NCBI GenBank assembly: GCA_030762175.1
Contig: CM060846.1
Location: 185,186,041-185,250,040, forward strand
Direction: 5' to 3'
DNA from: Metallyticus violacea
Taxonomy: Eukaryota > Arthropoda > Insecta > Mantodea > Metallyticidae
Length of the DNA: 64,000 nucleotides
The notes under the pieces are model-generated. The model saw nothing but the letters and a program-made list of their open reading frames with translations. It was not told the DNA's origin and did no database searches. The stretch's first letter is position 1. Every line of letters starts with the position of its first letter. Position numbers and translations under genes: made by a program. This document shows, in pieces, positions 33,290 through 45,179 of this stretch.

Positions 33290-35180
33290 ACTCAAAAATT
33301 CAACTTTTCTGCATTGATGCGGTTATTCCTTGCAATTTGGCTGAATTTTCTCCACTGCCATTCATGAAGGAGGGGTAACTGGTGCAAGGATGATGCTGAA
33401 TGTAATGATAAATTTAGTTTGTAATATCTTAGAGAAGACAACCCTTGGTGATAAACCAGTAATGGTCAGGAGAAACATAAACTTGCAGGTCTACACTGAG
33501 TTTGCTTTGATGAAAATAGCCCACAGCACACAGCTACATTCAGTATATTCTCTCAAATCATGCAGTTCATTTTACACTAATCATAAGCAAAAACTTATGC
33601 TGAGCACAAGAGTATCTGTCCCCATACTGCTTCAGTACATGAAAATGCTCTGCAGTAACTTGAAATCCACACCTTGAATTGGCAATCCCAATCCAAATTT
33701 TCTGAAATAAGAGTAACATTGTATCAAGCATCCAGTTTTCCACACATTTAAAAACTTTAGATGTTTTCACTGCAAGATTGGTTGTATTCCCAGAAGAAAT
33801 CCGAGGTCAATGGGGATGCCTAGAAGAATGAGACAGTTATAGGAAGTGTTGCCACCTCAACTAATTAAAATCAACATTGAAGCTCTCAAAGATATTTATG
33901 TATTTTTTTTTCTTAAATTAAAATAATTTTTATTTTTTAAAAGCAAAAATGCCTATATTATTTACTTTTACAAACCTGTAATAATCTAAACATGTTTTTT
34001 TAGTAGTGTTCAAATTTGGGAATAATGAAAATATTAACTTTGTAGACTATATGATGACATTTGCAATTCCACATGTATTTTGTCATAATTAAGTAAATTT
34101 TCTTGGAAAGTTTGCTGCAATTCTTTTGGCAAGCATAATGGTATAATGCTGTGATTACTACCGAAATAATGATGTGCATTTGTTCATTACTGTTGGTGTA
34201 TCAAAATATTTAGTTTAATAAATGATATAATTGATCTTGGGTTCAATTTTGTTAGAAGTTGTGAAAAGAGCTGTTAAAAGCTGTGAAAGAAATTTAAGTT
34301 TAACATTCAAAGGAACGTTTTTGGTATTACAAGAAGTGCCAAAATTAAAGGCAGAAAAGGCATTTAGAAATCATAAATAGGTTCTCTGCCCATATTTTGA
34401 ATATCCTCTCTGAATATTGAATAAGGGATTTACTAAATATAAAAAAGATATTTAAGAAATATTATAGTAGTTTTGCAACAGTCATTTAATCAATAAAAAT
34501 CAGATGTCAAAGTGCATAGTCATCTCATATCATATTGTATCTTTATTCACCATGGAATTTTTTTTACAAACATATGGCTTTGTTAATACAAATTACAACT
34601 TGACATGGAATCTAATATATAGCATGGGAGTATGATTATTAGGTCAAGCAACATATTCAAAATCCTCCAAAATTCAGTTATTAGTTTTATAACTCCTTTT
34701 CATGAATGATTACAATTTTGAAATAAGGCTACTAGTATAGTGCTCATATATTTGAAGGCATTTCTGAAGTAGAGGGGAGAATAGAAATATGCCATTTCAG
34801 ATACTTTTATTTCCAATATTAAAGTGTGAAGTAAAATACACACTGATGTTTTATCAAATTGACATGGACTGATTTCTTAATTTTTTCCTAGCTTTTTGAG
34901 TTTTCTGCCTATTCTGATTTCCATGTCCACTGATCTTTTCCTATTTTCTTTGGTCTCTTCTTGCATGTGCTTTGCAAAGAAATGTTGCTTCCAGAAATCA
35001 AACTCTTTACATTTTTAAATATACTTTAAGATTGATTGATTAATGTATTTATTGATATAGTTTTGTCCATTAGAGCATATACATTTTTTATATATGTCAA
35101 TGTAAAATAAATAAGATTAGTTTTAGTGCATACAAAATATATATAAATAAATTGGTAAAATTTCAAGCAAAATGTTTATG
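33290..35180. other. Intronic stretch, nothing recognised
   Basis: 33390-33890 is slightly less AT-rich than its surroundings but shows no motif I know. The rest is AT-rich single-copy-looking DNA. Confidence 0.45.
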
Positions 35181-35184
35181 CACA

Positions 35185-37430
35185 CACACTATTTTTCCTG
35201 GGCGTTGTCAGTATGGTATTGTTCTTGAGCTTCCCTGCTGCTAGATTGTATGCTGCAGTCCAAGGATTCGTTGTTGTAGTTAAGGTGCAGTACTCCTTCA
35301 ATGATTTAATTTTTTCTTGCTATATTTTTGCTTGGTACTGTTTTTTTACTATCACATATTGCACTTTCCGATACTGCCATTGATCTCCATCATTTCTAGT
35401 CTTCTGAAAACTCCTTCTTAAGGCATTGAGCCTTTTCCCCATAATTGTTAATTCATTTTTCTACCAGGGAATCGTTTTGTTACTATGTGTTTTCATAGCT
35501 GCTTTCCTTAATCCAAATGATTTCCTGCAGGCTGTGGTTACAATAAGTTTAAATGATTCATTATTGAATCTCAGCCATAAACAATGCACAAAGGTGGTTT
35601 GCTTTGCAGAAGATGTTGTTTTGATTAGGGGAAGAACTGAACTATACATTAAAAACTACACCAATATGGAAATGTTAAAGATCTGAGAATGGGCTATAAA
35701 TAACAAAAGACATTCAGTGAACAGAAATTCCAGGTTATATACATATCAAGGAGGAAATCCAACACAAGGCAACAGTTAAACATTTACTTATACAACAACA
35801 AAGTAAAAAGTTAATACTATCAAACACCTTGGAGTGGTCTTTGACAATAGACTGAAATTTAATCAGCACATAGACTATATATACCAAGAAATCTACCAAA
35901 CTCATACACTCTCTATCCACAATTGCCAAAATAAAATGGGGGCTATCATCTGATGTGCTGAGAATAATATACAATGGAGTTCTTCTGCCTCTTCTTTCTT
36001 ATGGGGCATCTGGGATAGATGCTATACAGCAGACTTACAATGCAAGGAAACTGAGAAGAGTACAAAGAATTATAAACAGCAAAATAGCAAAGGCATCCAG
36101 GATAACATCACATAAGGCTCTCTGCATTATTACAGGTATAATTCCAGTAACAATAGCAATTAAAGAAATTGCCAACTTATACAACTTTAGAAGAGGAATC
36201 AAAGGAAGATCAAACATAAATGAAGGACAAACAGTGGGCAGTGAAACACCATACAGAGAATGGCCTCATCCTGCTGATATACCTAAAATAGAGGAGAAGC
36301 AAAATGACAAAGAGTATGCACTTAAGATATACATTGATGGCAGCAAAAGCGATGCAGGTATAGGGCAGGAATAATAAAATAATATATATTAACAATATGC
36401 CCTTCATCGACTACGGTATAAGCTGCACCAAAAATGCTCAAATAATCAAGCTGAGCAGTTCGCTATATTCAGAACCCTGGAACAGTTGGAAAATATACAC
36501 AATGTAACCTTTAACAAGCAAACAGTGACAATCCACATGGATAATCGAATTATACTAGATTTAATTAACAACCACACAAAACATAGTAATCTCTGTGAAT
36601 GAATAAGGCAGAAGTTAAAATAACTCCACAAGAAAACTGGTAAATATATTTTACTTGGGTAAGCACACAATGGCAATGAAGGAAATGAAATAACAGAATT
36701 ACTCACAAAAGAAGCAGCGAAAAGCAAGGACCTGCTAGTGGATTATCAACTCATCCCAAAATGTGAAGTTAGGAATGAATTAAGAGAAGAAAGTCAGTGA
36801 TTATGGGAAACAGAGTGGCAAATGACAATGAATGGAGCAACTACAAAATCATATTTCCCAACTGTAGCTAAAAGGCTAAAAACCAACATCCTTCTAAGCC
36901 TAAATATTACAGCAATTCTCTCAGGATACTGGAAATTTGGAACCTACTTTCATCGCTTCAAAATAGCAGAGAGAACCCATCATGTATATGTCTGAAGGGT
37001 ATACAAATCGTGGAACTCATCTTGTGGGATTGAAAATCTTGAAAAAAGAGTGAGAAATATTCCGGAAAGATATAGCAAAAGTAACTAGGCGATGGCCAAT
37101 AGACAATAGTGAACTTGTTCTAAAATATAATAACAGTTTAAAAATTTATAAACAATATCAATTTTGACAATTTTCAAATTAACACAAATTTACTAATAGG
37201 CTAGAAAATGTGGTTATTAGAATGTTAATTTAAATAATGTAAAAGCATATATAGTACCAATTTCAACAATCTTCATACTGTGATGATTAGGTTAGAATAC
37301 AGAGTAAAAAATTGTATTAACGATAACATGTAACAATGAAATGATAGCAATGTATGTAGTATGACTAATTATTATAATAATGGAGCATGCAGTAAATAAA
37401 GAAGATTAAGAAATAAAACACACACACAAA
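35185..37430 (+). mobile_element. R1-like LINE with inverted 5' segment
   Basis: The left part (35185 to ~35575) is on the minus strand and encodes the endonuclease-RT linker (CRKSFGLRKAAMK, ELTIMGKRLNALRR, KIKSLKEYCT, TNPWTAAYNLAAGKLKN). The right part (~35575-37090) is on the plus strand and runs from the RT catalytic box (FAEDVVLI, Asp to Glu) through RNase H to a C-terminal region. The 3' UTR ends near 37430 in AATAAAACACACACACAAAA. Order and orientation fit one element with a 5' inversion. Stops are present throughout. Confidence 0.75.
35955..36375 (+). pseudogene. R1-like LINE RT thumb to RNase H start
   Basis: Reads YNGVLLPLLSYGASGIDAI (post-palm YG block), RRVQRIINSKIAKASRITSHKAL, LCIITGIIPV, and then IDGSKSDAGIG, the first RNase H catalytic Asp. 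A stop follows, and RNase H continues in other frames: NQAEQFAIFRTLE, MDNRIILDLI and AHNGNEGNEITELL to about 36720. Confidence 0.8.
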
Positions 37431-38925
37431 ATGAATTTTCTAAAAGGTAGCCATCTGATCATTTTATAAAGCAGTTTTTCTATTTTTGCACCTATCATTT
37501 ATTTATATATTTATGTGGATTATAGAAGCTACTCTGTGTACAATTTTTTTTTAATTCTCTTTTAAACATATTTATCTCCTGTAAACTTTTTATACATTTT
37601 GGCAATTGTATAAGTGACAAGCCGCAAGGTTTTGTCTGGTACAACTCAATTCTATGGGTCTGTAAGTGGAAGTTATTACTTACTCAAAATTGATATTTAT
37701 GAGTTTGGTTATGTGTTTTACAAATTGTGGATTTGGTTCTTAAAAACACCATAACTCTTGAATATTTAAATGAATATAAGGTAAAAATTTTATTTTTTAA
37801 AATGATTCGCTGCATGAATCCATAGATCTTAGGCCCAAATTATTTTATTTGCTTTTTTTTTCTGTATAGTAAACACTCTGCTTGTGTATTTAGTTGCACC
37901 ACTTCTCCATATATATCCCAGATGTCCAGAATTATTCCCAAGAAGTTTTGCATACTTCTTTTATAATTATATTCTCAGTAGTGTTAGATTCTGTAGATAG
38001 TACCTCTCCCCCAAAAAAAAAAGACCGGGTATTATGGCATTACAATTTTTAACATTATATATTGCCCAACATTACTTAAAATTTGAAATTATTGTATCAG
38101 AGAGTAAACACACACTTTGTTGAAACTAATCTCATTTAATCTCATTCTGTCACAACTTTGAACTAATGGACAATCTGTAATTCTGTTTTCACTCTATATG
38201 AAATTTTAGAAGCTATAATTTTCAGAGATGTAGAGTGCAGAAAATGTAACTTAAAGAGTATACTGCATCTTAATATTTGCAGTTTTTTTAAGCATGGCTT
38301 TTACAATTAGTGTGTATTGTTCATCTTTAATATTATTCAAAACGTCTTCAACAAGTCACATGCTACTGGCTAATAAATGTTTCTTGGTGTCTCAAATGCA
38401 GCAACTTTAATGACCTGGTGGGTTATCAGCTGTATTTCCTCATTTCTGCCTTAGAGAGCAGGAATTTATGAAATAAGGGCTCATAGTAAGAGCATTTTAT
38501 TACAAATCCTTTACAAACTAATTAACTACCCAAATTCATCTGAGTCAGTTATTGAGATATTTTTAGGAAATGTATATGCATGTGTCTGTGTGTGTGTGTA
38601 TATATATATATATATTTTAGCTTAATCTTACCCTCCGGCACAGTTTATAATTATACCCCTGCACTTAGCCTTACCTTCTAACATTTTGTAACTGTTTGGT
38701 ATCTTTTCCAATTTGACTGCCCCATTCACATAAAAAGCATGAAGATTAGAGTATTCTCCTTGTTGTCTCAATAAAATACTATACACTTTAAGAATATACT
38801 GCATGTAACACTTATGTTCATTGCTCTTTTGTGTATGTGTGTAAGAATTTTTGAATGCATATTTTATAAGATGTTGAATAAGTGATTGGTATTGAAGGAG
38901 ATACCTTGTCATTGTGAAGAAAATA
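37430..38925. other. AT-rich intronic stretch with TG/TA repeat
   Basis: Nothing coding was recognised. A (TG)n(TA)n run lies near 38581-38617. Confidence 0.5.
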
Positions 38926-38929
38926 TTTA

Positions 38930-39874
38930 CGAGGGTCGTTTGGATACTAATGCCTCCAATTTTTATTCATGGAAATTACAGGAGATACATAAATCACAAC
39001 AGCACAGTTAAATAGAGCAATATTTCAGCCACAGACATGTCATTTTTCCACGTAGTCACCACCATTCCTTATGCACTTTTGCCAACGATGAACCCGAGCC
39101 TGCATGCCGCGCTTATAAAAATCTGAACCAGCTGAGGCTAACCACTTCCTTACAGCTTTGACAACAGCACCCAAGTCTTGAAAATGTTTGCCACAGAGTC
39201 ATCTCCAAAATGTTCACCACAGAGTCATCTCCAGTGACGATGTTATTCAGAAAATTGTCACATTCAGCTTCATATTGGTCCAGCAGATTCCAACAAATTT
39301 CCATTTGATGATTTTTTTGTTCTTCTATAAGCATCTGCGGGACCCATCTCGCACAGACTTTGCGATAACCAAGATGTTCCAACATTGTTTCCAAGGCATT
39401 ACAGCCGATATTCAGGTTTGTACACAATTCTTTGGTTGTTATCTGCCAATCAGCACGGATGAGTTGATGAAGATGCTCTTCATTGTGAGGGGTGACAGCT
39501 GTGCAGGGTCGACCAGGTTGTGGCTTGTCATGTACACCCTTTTCACTGCCATTAAAATGCTGTATCCATCACCTCACATTGTTCACGTCTAGTGTATTGT
39601 CTCTATACACCTTTAGCAAGCGTTGATGGATTTCAATCAGTGCAATTTCTTCAGCAGTGAAGAATTCAATCACACATCTCTGTTTTATATGCGCATCCAT
39701 ATCAGACTCCATTTTGGAACACACCTCTGCTGGCGCCAACTACCACTGAGCAATGGAACCACATTCAAATGAAAGAGGATGGTTCAAGCATTAGCACAAC
39801 ACCAACGACATCTGTCTTTGACATGCAAACTCAACACAAAAAAATAGGAGGCATTAGTTTTGAAATGACCCTCA
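38930..39874 (-). mobile_element. Internally deleted mariner transposon
   Basis: Inverted ends: left CGAGGGTCGTTTGGATACTA (38930-38949) and right, complementary, with shared GAGGGTC and ACTAATGCCTCC (to 39874), both beside TA. At ~945 bp it is well short of a ~1.3-kb mariner. The two transposase ends are present and the middle is gone. An approximate 24-bp direct repeat (ACAGAGTCATCTCCA) marks the region of the deletion near 39193-39235. Confidence 0.88.
38990..39712 (-). pseudogene. mariner transposase, internally deleted
   Basis: The N-terminus from about 39712 reads MDAHIKQRCVIEFF..., one stop, WIQHFNGSEKGVHDKPQPGRP (paired-type helix-turn-helix region), LGYRKVCARWVPQ and IVTGDDS, the block of the first catalytic Asp. 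The coding sequence then jumps, in another frame, to the C-terminal VVKAVRKWLASAGSDFYKRG and HRWQKCI..GGDYVEK. The second and third catalytic residues are deleted. Confidence 0.85.
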
Positions 39875-39879
39875 TATAT

Positions 39880-40965
39880 TCCTTTTTCTTGAATCAGTAT
39901 ATAAAATCCTCATTTTTCACACAGTGGACACATTTAGGCAAGAATATCATACATACCATAACACAAGTTCCCATTCTTTATGTCATATGGTTTGAACCCT
40001 TTCTTATCCCTCTATGTCAAAAGTTTTCACAGGAACTAAAATATATTATTATTTCCTTCTTGAGACCAAAAGTACTCTTTTCTTGAGTTCAACTCAAGTG
40101 CCATCTAAAATCATTTAATTCTGAATGATTAAAAGGCTGTGGAGTCTATTTTCCAAGTCTGGTCAAAAGTTAAGATTAAGATTGATTTACATTCCATAGG
40201 ATTCTTGTACAATATATTTACCACAAGGTGTGAAACAAGTAAAGTTACACAATTACATTAATATCTATATGGGGATGAAAAAATGTTAAGTATATAAATA
40301 TACATGCTCAATCTCATAAATATAACCAAAAATATTTAAGCTACAATACAAGAAAAAAAAAGATAGCTTTGCATTTCATACATTTTTATTTGCTATACAG
40401 TGATATTTTGACATATTTTATATGTCTAATGACTATTTGGACATCATACATTGTTCATCTGTGAATTTTTGAACCAAATAATGTCTTATTGCATAGACAT
40501 TGTGTAAGAGGAGATTTGAATCTTTCCAAATTATTGGAATGATAATTTCAGAGTAATTGCAAGAGCATCTGATTCATTCATGATGCATGATGCATTCGTA
40601 ATAACTCCTTTTTTGATAAGATATATTTTCAATAAATCTATACAAATTACTTTTATTGTCTAGTGTTTATGATGTACATTTGAAAATTTTAATGAAATGA
40701 TCTTCATTTTTATGTAAAAGCTCATAAGAGAATGGATATACTCACAAATAAGTGTTAAAACACTAAGTTTTCTAAATAAATCTCTACCTGATTTTGTATT
40801 ACTCGTATCACATATTATTTGTATTGCCTTCTTTTACAATAGAAAAACATGTTTTCTTTCAACTGAGTTTTCCTAGAATATTAAACCATATTTCATAATT
40901 GACAAGAAATATGCATAATAAGCTATATTAAGGGTAGTCTAAGAACTAATATGATACAATGAATG
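39880..40965. other. Intronic stretch, nothing recognised
   Basis: AT-rich; no feature. Confidence 0.45.
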
Positions 40966-40969
40966 AAGT

Positions 40970-41430
40970 GCATAGGTTCTCATTTTAGGTTTGGCCTAAT
41001 ATACTCTATATGTTCTTTCCAATTTAAGTGTTTATCAGCTTCAAGATCTGGAAAATTGGTATGCCCATATTTGTATAGTATGTGATTATTAGCACTTATA
41101 TTTAATGTGAGATATTCAGGTGAATTATATGTTATGAATTTCATGATGTTTGTTTTATTTTTAATAACATTGTTAGCTTTGAAATGGTTACAAATTGTAT
41201 TAAGTATATAATTAATTTTTTCCACTAGATTACCAAATCATTGCTAGAAATTATTACACAGATTGTATTAAGTACATAATTAATTTTTCCACTAGATTAC
41301 CAAATTATTGCTAGAAATTATTACACTAACATCATGAACAAATATAACAATAGAACTAATGTTATTTAATGACAATGGGAGATCATTTATATAGGTTAAA
41401 AATATCAGTGAGTCAATTTAAAAAATATTC
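40970..41430 (-). mobile_element. CR1/Jockey-like LINE fragment
   Basis: Minus strand: IYINDLPLSLNNISSIVIFVHDVSVII (FADD box decayed to FVHD, about 41310-41395), then KNKTNIMKFIT and DKHLNWKEHIEYI (about 40995-41030). It is related to the 21270-21510 region of LINE copy 1. Confidence 0.75.
41190..41325. repeat. ~67-bp tandem duplication within LINE fragment
   Basis: Two adjacent units, each from ATTGTATTAAGTA(T/C)ATAATTAA through CCACTAGATTACCAAAT to GAAATTATTACAC, differ at only a few positions. Confidence 0.85.
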
Positions 41431-41737
41431 TCCTTATACTGGTGATGAATGAAGTTTCATTCTCTAGAATGAAACGTTTTTAGTGTTAAAAACGTTTGTG
41501 TGCATGTTTAACAGTTAAGTCAGCTTATTGGATAAACTAAGGTATAAACATTCTATATTGTAATTAATAATACTTTTTCTGTGCATGGTTGGCAAAGTCA
41601 TATTTTTATTTTTAAGGTACATATGGAACTGTATATATTCAGACATCTAATAAAACTCAGAAGCAATGGATATGTAAGGAAAGTTAAGTTAGAATCCTTT
41701 GAGTTGTCCAAGTTTGCACTCTTATATAAGTGTGTAA

Positions 41738-42680
41738 GATTTCTATATTTAAAAATTATAAGAAATGGAGATTGTTTGAATTTTGGAATTTACAAAAAAG
41801 AAATGCACATGAAAAACTACATAAAAATTGAAAATTGTAACCCCATTCCACATAAGTATGCAATATTTCAAAGTTTGGCACACAGATTGATGAATATTCC
41901 ACTCACAGAAGCAGAATACAAAATAGAACACAAACAAATAATAAATACAGCTATAATCAATGGTTTCAACAAAGACACAGTGGTAAAATTATCAATAAAT
42001 CTAAAAGACAAAAAGGGATAAGGGAAGTTTCCACACTGAAAAACACAAAAGAAGAATACAAATTCAAAAGTTTCACCTACCATTCAACTTACACAACAAG
42101 TTCAAGAAAATTTTCAAAAGAACATGGGATAATGTAAGCCCCAAAGATACAACATCAAGAATTTATTAGATTGCACAGTAAAAGACTCCATATCAACAGA
42201 ACAGAAATCAGGAATTTACAAAATAAAATGTGCAGATCGTGAGCAGAGCTACATAGACAAAACAAAGGGAAGTTTGGAAATTTGGAGGAAAGAACATTTT
42301 AGGAATATTCGGTTTAAGCAGATGGATAAATCAGTAGTAGCAGCTCACTTTTGTACCAAAAACCATAAAATAAAACTGGAAATTAAACTGCTGAAACATC
42401 TTCACAACCCATTGGAGTTATCCACTTGGGAAAAAAAATTTTATATTAAAAAATAGAAAAAATCTAATGAATTTCGAGTTTCCTCCTATGGATGAACTCA
42501 GCAATTTCCTACTTCAACCAACAGAGGCCACCACAGAAACATCTGGGTGTTCAGCCATCATTTCCAGTAATGGCAGTTTGGTGAGCAATTGAAGATTGGA
42601 GAGATTCTCCCAAAACACGTCTTACTTTTATGTAAGAAAATGGGGTTTGGTGTAAAAAAAATGAGTACCTAAGTTGAGGA
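41738..42680 (+). mobile_element. Penelope-like element, family P1, 5'-truncated
   Basis: Starts near LKIIRNGDCLNFGIYKKE (late RT), continues through the linker (HRLMNIPLTEAEYKIEHKQI) and a decayed GIY-YIG region (SGIYKIKCADREQSYIDKTK, where YIG has become YID), and ends with a terminal repeat (GTAAGAAAATGGGGTTTGG). A possible short duplication TGTGTAA lies at 41731-41737 and 42681-42687. It is closely related to the 8.4-11.7 kb dimer. Confidence 0.8.
42585..42630 (+). ncRNA. Hammerhead-like motif, P1 copy, inactivated
   Basis: TTGAAGA replaces CTGAAGA (C3 to T), the stem II is weakened and AAAAC replaces GAAAC. Two core losses. Confidence 0.4.
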
Positions 42681-42689
42681 TGTGTAAAG

Positions 42690-43345
42690 GTTGTTAAGTA
42701 ATTAAAATTCCCAATGTTTTGAATGTTCGACTTTACAGACATCCTCAGATGAAAGGATGGGAAAATGTAGCCATCTGCTGTTTTAGGCTTGATATTGCCA
42801 TATTTCCCATTATGTCAAGACTTACTGGTAATAAATTACACTTCTTTCAAAAATGTTTTTTATTAACTGACTAAGGACAGTAAAGAATGACTTACATCCA
42901 CCATGCTATTGAAACATTTTGTAAAAAATAATTCCATAGCTTTACGTCAAAGGTCTTGGTATCAAATTTTTCAGGGAAAAGTAACTGGTTTGTTCACCTG
43001 AAAATAAATATTCCTAAGAGTGAATAAAGAAGTTTAGCTGAGGGGCGGCAAAGATGAATCATAAAATGCTCAAATGACAGTGAAAATGATCCAATTTCAA
43101 TTCTGACAATCATTAAGTTTGATTATGGAATCTTGAAGAGTTACATTCATACTAAACAGTTTGAAGAACATGCTAAACATGAACAAAGGAACCTAAGAGA
43201 TAGGGAGCTAAAAAAATAATTTTTGAAACTGGTGTCAGCAAGGAAAGTGAGAAAAGAGAAAGTGCTGGAGCAATGTTTATTAATACAGCAGCAGTTATGG
43301 AGTAAAGTCATAGACAGAAGTGAAGCAAAGGGAAGCAAGAAAAAT
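42690..43345. other. Intronic stretch, nothing recognised
   Basis: 43020-43340 is purine-rich on the + strand but shows no known motif. Confidence 0.4.
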
Positions 43346-43349
43346 GAAA

Positions 43350-43500
43350 CTGAGTAGGGTGGTTAAGATGAGAATGCTTGAAACTCACACATAGGAGTTC
43401 TGAAGTTCAATTCCCTTGGGACCAGCCATCCTGACATTTGGATTTTTTTTTGTAGTTCCTCTGATCACATAAGCAAATGCTGTGATGGATATTTACATTC
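43350..43500 (+). mobile_element. tRNA-derived SINE, family E
   Basis: GGTGGTTAAGATGAGAATGC acts as A-box region and AAGTTCAATTCCC as B box. The body reads GACCAGCCATCCTGACATTT, then AAGCAAATGCTGTGATGG. It is decayed and the right end is uncertain. Confidence 0.7.
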
Positions 43501-43820
43501 CATGAATTTTTCACTCCCCAATTTTCTTTTATTTCATTCCATAGCATTAATTACAGGGTGGAAAGCATCAGGCAATGTGGAATGGTGCCTTGTGGTGTGG
43601 CAGTGGCTTGCAACCAGGAAAAGTTCTCCTAGCATCTGGTGAGTTTTATCATGGAACCTCGTTGGGGACCTTGGGACACCTAGCGTGAGATTTTGGTAGA
43701 CCTGGGGTGGTTTTCATGGATCAGCTGGCATCTAGGACTTATCATATATGGAAATGTTATAGTCCTTGCCTATGCCCATGCATTGCTCTTGATATTTCTA
43801 GCTGTCCAGTGTATCCTTCA
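43500..43820. other. Unassigned stretch
   Basis: Somewhat G-rich near 43560-43720. No motif recognised. Confidence 0.4.
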
Positions 43821-43830
43821 TCTCATCCTT

Positions 43831-44104
43831 ATGAGTGGCCAAAGTCGTTAAGGTGCAGACTCGTGAGCGGGAGGTCTGGGGTTCGAATCCTGCCAGGACC
43901 ATCCTCTCTGACTGAGGTTTTTTCCAGGTTTTCATCAGTCCTCATAAATGGCAAATGCCAGGGAGATACCCTAAACTTAGGCCTGGAACATGTCCTTCCT
44001 TAAAAAATCCTTTCCCAATTTTATAATTTTATCTAATGTATCATCAGTGTCCATCACCTATGATGTCTCTGTAGTAAAAACTGGCATAAACACTATTAAA
44101 AAAT
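43831..44104 (+). mobile_element. SINE family A
   Basis: The tRNA-like head has a well-kept A box region (GAGTGGCCAAAGTCGTTAAG) and B box (GGGTTCGAATCCTG). The body is shared with the 12519 copy. A 10-bp duplication TCTCATCCTT lies at 43821-43830 and 44105-44114. Confidence 0.92.
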
Positions 44105-44114
44105 TCTCATCCTT

Positions 44115-44920
44115 TCCTCCTGAATGTGTTCCCTTGGGGAGCATATGTGCAATAGACCCGGCTGGTATGAACTCCTCTGTAGGTAAGAAGAAGAATGAAA
44201 AAGTAAATGTATCTGATTTACAGATTTGAGAAGTCACATCATGTGAAAATAAAATGCAGCATGGTTACAATTAGGTAATAATCCTCATAATTAGGACTAC
44301 CTGAATTTCATTTTATGTGGTTCTGGAGAACATTTACACACACAAAAAAAAAGCATCAGAAGAAAAGAAAAAAATAAAAAAATATGGTCAAAAATTATAT
44401 GACATTGATAAAAGAACAGTTAAGGAAAATTTATGGAACCACTTGCATTATGCTGGGTGAATGTATAGAGAGAAAGAGTATGGGGATTTTTGACAAAAGA
44501 ATTTATATATTTCTAGCTTGATTGAATTTCAGGTCAAATTTTCTACTAGAATTCGATCAGTGGGTCCTCATAAGGAAAATTTTTGGCAAATCATGTCTGC
44601 ATGTAAATTGGAAATTAAAATTTGTTTTATGAAGATGTTCAGAGAAACAAAGCCCTATATAAACAATGATTAAAAAAAAGAGATTGCGCATTTCTGGAAT
44701 TCAGTTTGAGAACATGACAGAAAAATATGAACTTGTGACTACCTGATCATGAAATCAAAACCAAAATTTTATCCTCTTATTACCAATGTATGAAATTTAC
44801 TATGCCAGAAAACAGTCTGAAGAGACAAATTTACCATCTTGTATTACTTTTACCAGATTTGTTTAAAAGAGTGCACTGAAACATTTCCAGAGGACTTTCA
44901 GTAACCACAAATTATCTAAA
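44115..44920. other. Intronic stretch, nothing recognised
   Basis: AT-rich; a short poly-A-rich part near 44343-44385. Confidence 0.45.
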
Positions 44921-44921
44921 C

Positions 44922-45172
44922 TGGTGGCTGAGATCACTAAGGCATTGATTAATAGAAATTTGCAGTTTGATTTTCATCAGGATTCTCCTCCATGGCTGAG
45001 GACCAGGTTTCCCTCATTTCTTGTCCAATACAAATGCCAGGGAGCTGCCTATCTTAGACCTAGATTCCTTACTTTCCAAAAAAAGTTTTATTCTCAATTT
45101 ATTATATCACATGTATCATCGGTGCCTATTGCCTATGATGCCTCTGTGATGAAAATGGTCATAAAAGACACG
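44922..45172 (+). mobile_element. SINE family A, old diverged copy
   Basis: The head is decayed (GGTGGCTGAGATCACTAAGG). The body CAAATGCCAGGGAGCTGCC, TTAGACCTAG and GATGCCTCTGTGATGAAAAT aligns with the 12519 copy. No duplication was found. Confidence 0.8.
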
Positions 45173-45179
45173 TGAGTTG

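Noticed and set aside
33390..33890. Possible gene fragment on either strand
   Set aside because: Short open frames on both strands without motifs or splice structure; likely an old unidentified repeat.
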